This document shows positions 7,186 through 8,027 of a DNA stretch of 8,027 bases, piece after piece (positions within the stretch are counted from its first letter, which is position 1; each line of letters opens with the position of its first letter). The position numbers were made by a program, and so were the translations under genes. Under the pieces are notes generated by a model. The model was not told the origin of the DNA, searched no databases, and was given only the letters and a program-made list of their open reading frames with translations. The stretch comes from Chitinophagaceae bacterium (GTDB taxonomy: Bacteria; Bacteroidota; Bacteroidia; Chitinophagales; Chitinophagaceae). The stretch is taken from contig JAOQAL010000045.1 in the NCBI GenBank assembly GCA_025963615.1, positions 1 to 8,027 of the forward strand, in the 5' to 3' direction.

Positions 7186-7227
7186 GGCTATTTCCTTCCG
7201 GAAACAAAAAATCCAAAATCCCAATCT

Positions 7228-8027
7228 ATGAAAAGCAGAATAGCGGTTCTTATTCTTGTGTTCTTTTCTACCTATAATCTTACTGCACAGAGCCTTTACG
7301 AAGTTTCGTTAAGCGAAAAGACATCCCATTCCACTTTAATTGTAGAAGGTAAAGTAATTGACCAACGTAGTTTTTGGAACAGTAATCATACGATGATCTA
7401 TACTTCGAATAAGGTAGAGGTTTATAAAGTATTTAAAGGCTCATTAAGCCAGTCCATCCTTGAGATAGTAACCGTGGGAGGCCGCGTAGAAAATGATGGT
7501 CTTGAAATCAGTGAGGCTTTAAAATTATCAAAAAACCAGGTAGGCACTTTCTTTTTATATCCTAACAGCATTAATATTAAATCTCCAACCAGTTTCCAAC
7601 GGCTATGGGATGTATACAGCAGTTCGCAGGGATTTATACGATATGATTTAAATAAAGAAACGGCCAGCGCCCCTTTTGTGCGGTATAAAAGTATTTCCGG
7701 CGATTTTTATAAAGACATCAAGACAAAAACCAACCGTAATTTTGAAAACAAAAAACCATCGTTTTCAGTTTCGGCATTAAATAATAAGAACACACGTGAA
7801 CTGACCGCCCTGGCTCCTGTTATCAGCTCATTTTCGCCTGCTATGGTCAATGCCGGAGCTTTATTGGATCCTGTAAATAACGTTTTGACGATTAATGGTT
7901 CAGGCTTTGGAACGGGTGCTGCCAGCGCTGCTGTTCTATTTGATGATGCGGACGATGGTGCGGGAGGAACAGCTTTCCCCGTAGCGTATAATGATCCGCT
8001 TGTTATTTTATGGTCAGATACGCAGAT
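7228..8027 (+). CDS. Secreted IPT/TIG-domain protein, 5' part only (cut by window end)
   Basis: An open frame starting at ATG 7228 runs without a stop to the window end (266 codons seen), so the protein is partial. Residues 1-21 are a signal peptide: a basic start (MKSR), a hydrophobic core and a T-A-Q end typical of Bacteroidota. An N-terminal domain (about 25-135) follows, with VEGKVIDQRSFW, a TSNKVEVYKVFKG strand region and VGTFFLYP. A linker leads to PVISSFSP at 197, where an IPT/TIG immunoglobulin-like domain begins (LTINGSGFG, 220-228). Secreted Bacteroidota proteins with this front end often carry an enzymatic domain, such as a metalloprotease, and a type IX secretion tail further on (recalled knowledge, unverified). 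None of that is visible here. No Shine-Dalgarno sequence is seen, which is normal for the phylum. It is separated from pgi by the repeat island and probably has its own promoter. Confidence 0.88.
   Translation, partial: MKSRIAVLILVFFSTYNLTAQSLYEVSLSEKTSHSTLIVEGKVIDQRSFWNSNHTMIYTSNKVEVYKVFKGSLSQSILEIVTVGGRVENDGLEISEALKLSKNQVGTFFLYPNSINIKSPTSFQRLWDVYSSSQGFIRYDLNKETASAPFVRYKSISGDFYKDIKTKTNRNFENKKPSFSVSALNNKNTRELTALAPVISSFSPAMVNAGALLDPVNNVLTINGSGFGTGAASAAVLFDDADDGAGGTAFPVAYNDPLVILWSDTQ

Larger units (their letters stand above)
6824..7227. other. 404-bp non-coding gap: repeat island plus AT-rich leader
   Basis: No convincing gene lies between pgi and the next coding region. The left part (about 6840-7067) is a dense island of 7-bp and 48-bp repeats with an inverted right arm. 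The right part (7068-7227) is AT-rich and has a small hairpin at 7159-7174, then a short leader to the ATG at 7228. A T-run (6834-6839) follows the pgi stop, but no stem precedes it. No tRNA, CRISPR spacer structure or transposase was seen. Confidence 0.85.

Noticed and set aside
7081..7227. Bacteroidota-type promoter (TTTG / TAnnTTTG) for the secreted-protein gene
   Set aside because: TATTTTTA near 7100-7108 is a partial -7 match, but no TTTG lies at the right spacing, so I do not list a promoter.

Overview
The window looks like chromosomal DNA of a Bacteroidota bacterium, most likely from the Chitinophagaceae or a close relative. This rests on moderate-to-low GC, AT-rich gaps with no clear Shine-Dalgarno sequences, a signal peptide ending in T-A-Q, and the gene families present. 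It is an inference from the sequence, not a database match. All recognised genes lie on the plus strand.

Region 1 (3-4016) is a tight three-gene block with gaps of 29 and 16 bp, probably one operon that continues upstream. It encodes (i) a Tat-exported DUF1501 protein with an alkaline phosphatase/sulfatase-like fold, (ii) a Tat-exported six-bladed beta-propeller that keeps a His/Tyr/Asp pattern like that of peptidyl-alpha-hydroxyglycine alpha-amidating lyase (PAL), and (iii) an integral membrane protein joining a DUF2231 domain, a planctomycete-type cytochrome c domain (CxxCH) and three to four 24-residue leucine-rich repeats. DUF1501 and this cytochrome type often occur together in Planctomycetes, Verrucomicrobia and Bacteroidota. 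Here they suggest an uncharacterised extracytoplasmic system with folded, possibly metal-dependent exported enzymes and a membrane-anchored electron-transfer partner. The substrate cannot be read from the sequence.

Region 2 (4122-6823) holds two cytoplasmic housekeeping enzymes 23 bp apart: a PLP-dependent low-specificity L-threonine aldolase and glucose-6-phosphate isomerase (pgi). The 105-bp gap before the aldolase has several competing short inverted repeats.

Region 3 (6824-7227) is a 404-bp non-coding gap. Its first 240 bp are a nested repeat: a 7-bp motif (AGCTGCA/AGCTATG) inside 48-bp tandem units, one of them internally deleted, closed by an inverted array of the same heptads. The rest is an AT-rich leader with a small hairpin and a T-rich tail.

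Region 4 (7228-8027) is the 5' part of a secreted protein gene cut by the window edge, with a signal peptide, a conserved-looking N-terminal domain and the start of an IPT/TIG domain.

The strongest leads are the PAL-like propeller inside a DUF1501/cytochrome operon, the DUF2231-cytochrome-LRR fusion, and the heptad-based repeat island after pgi.
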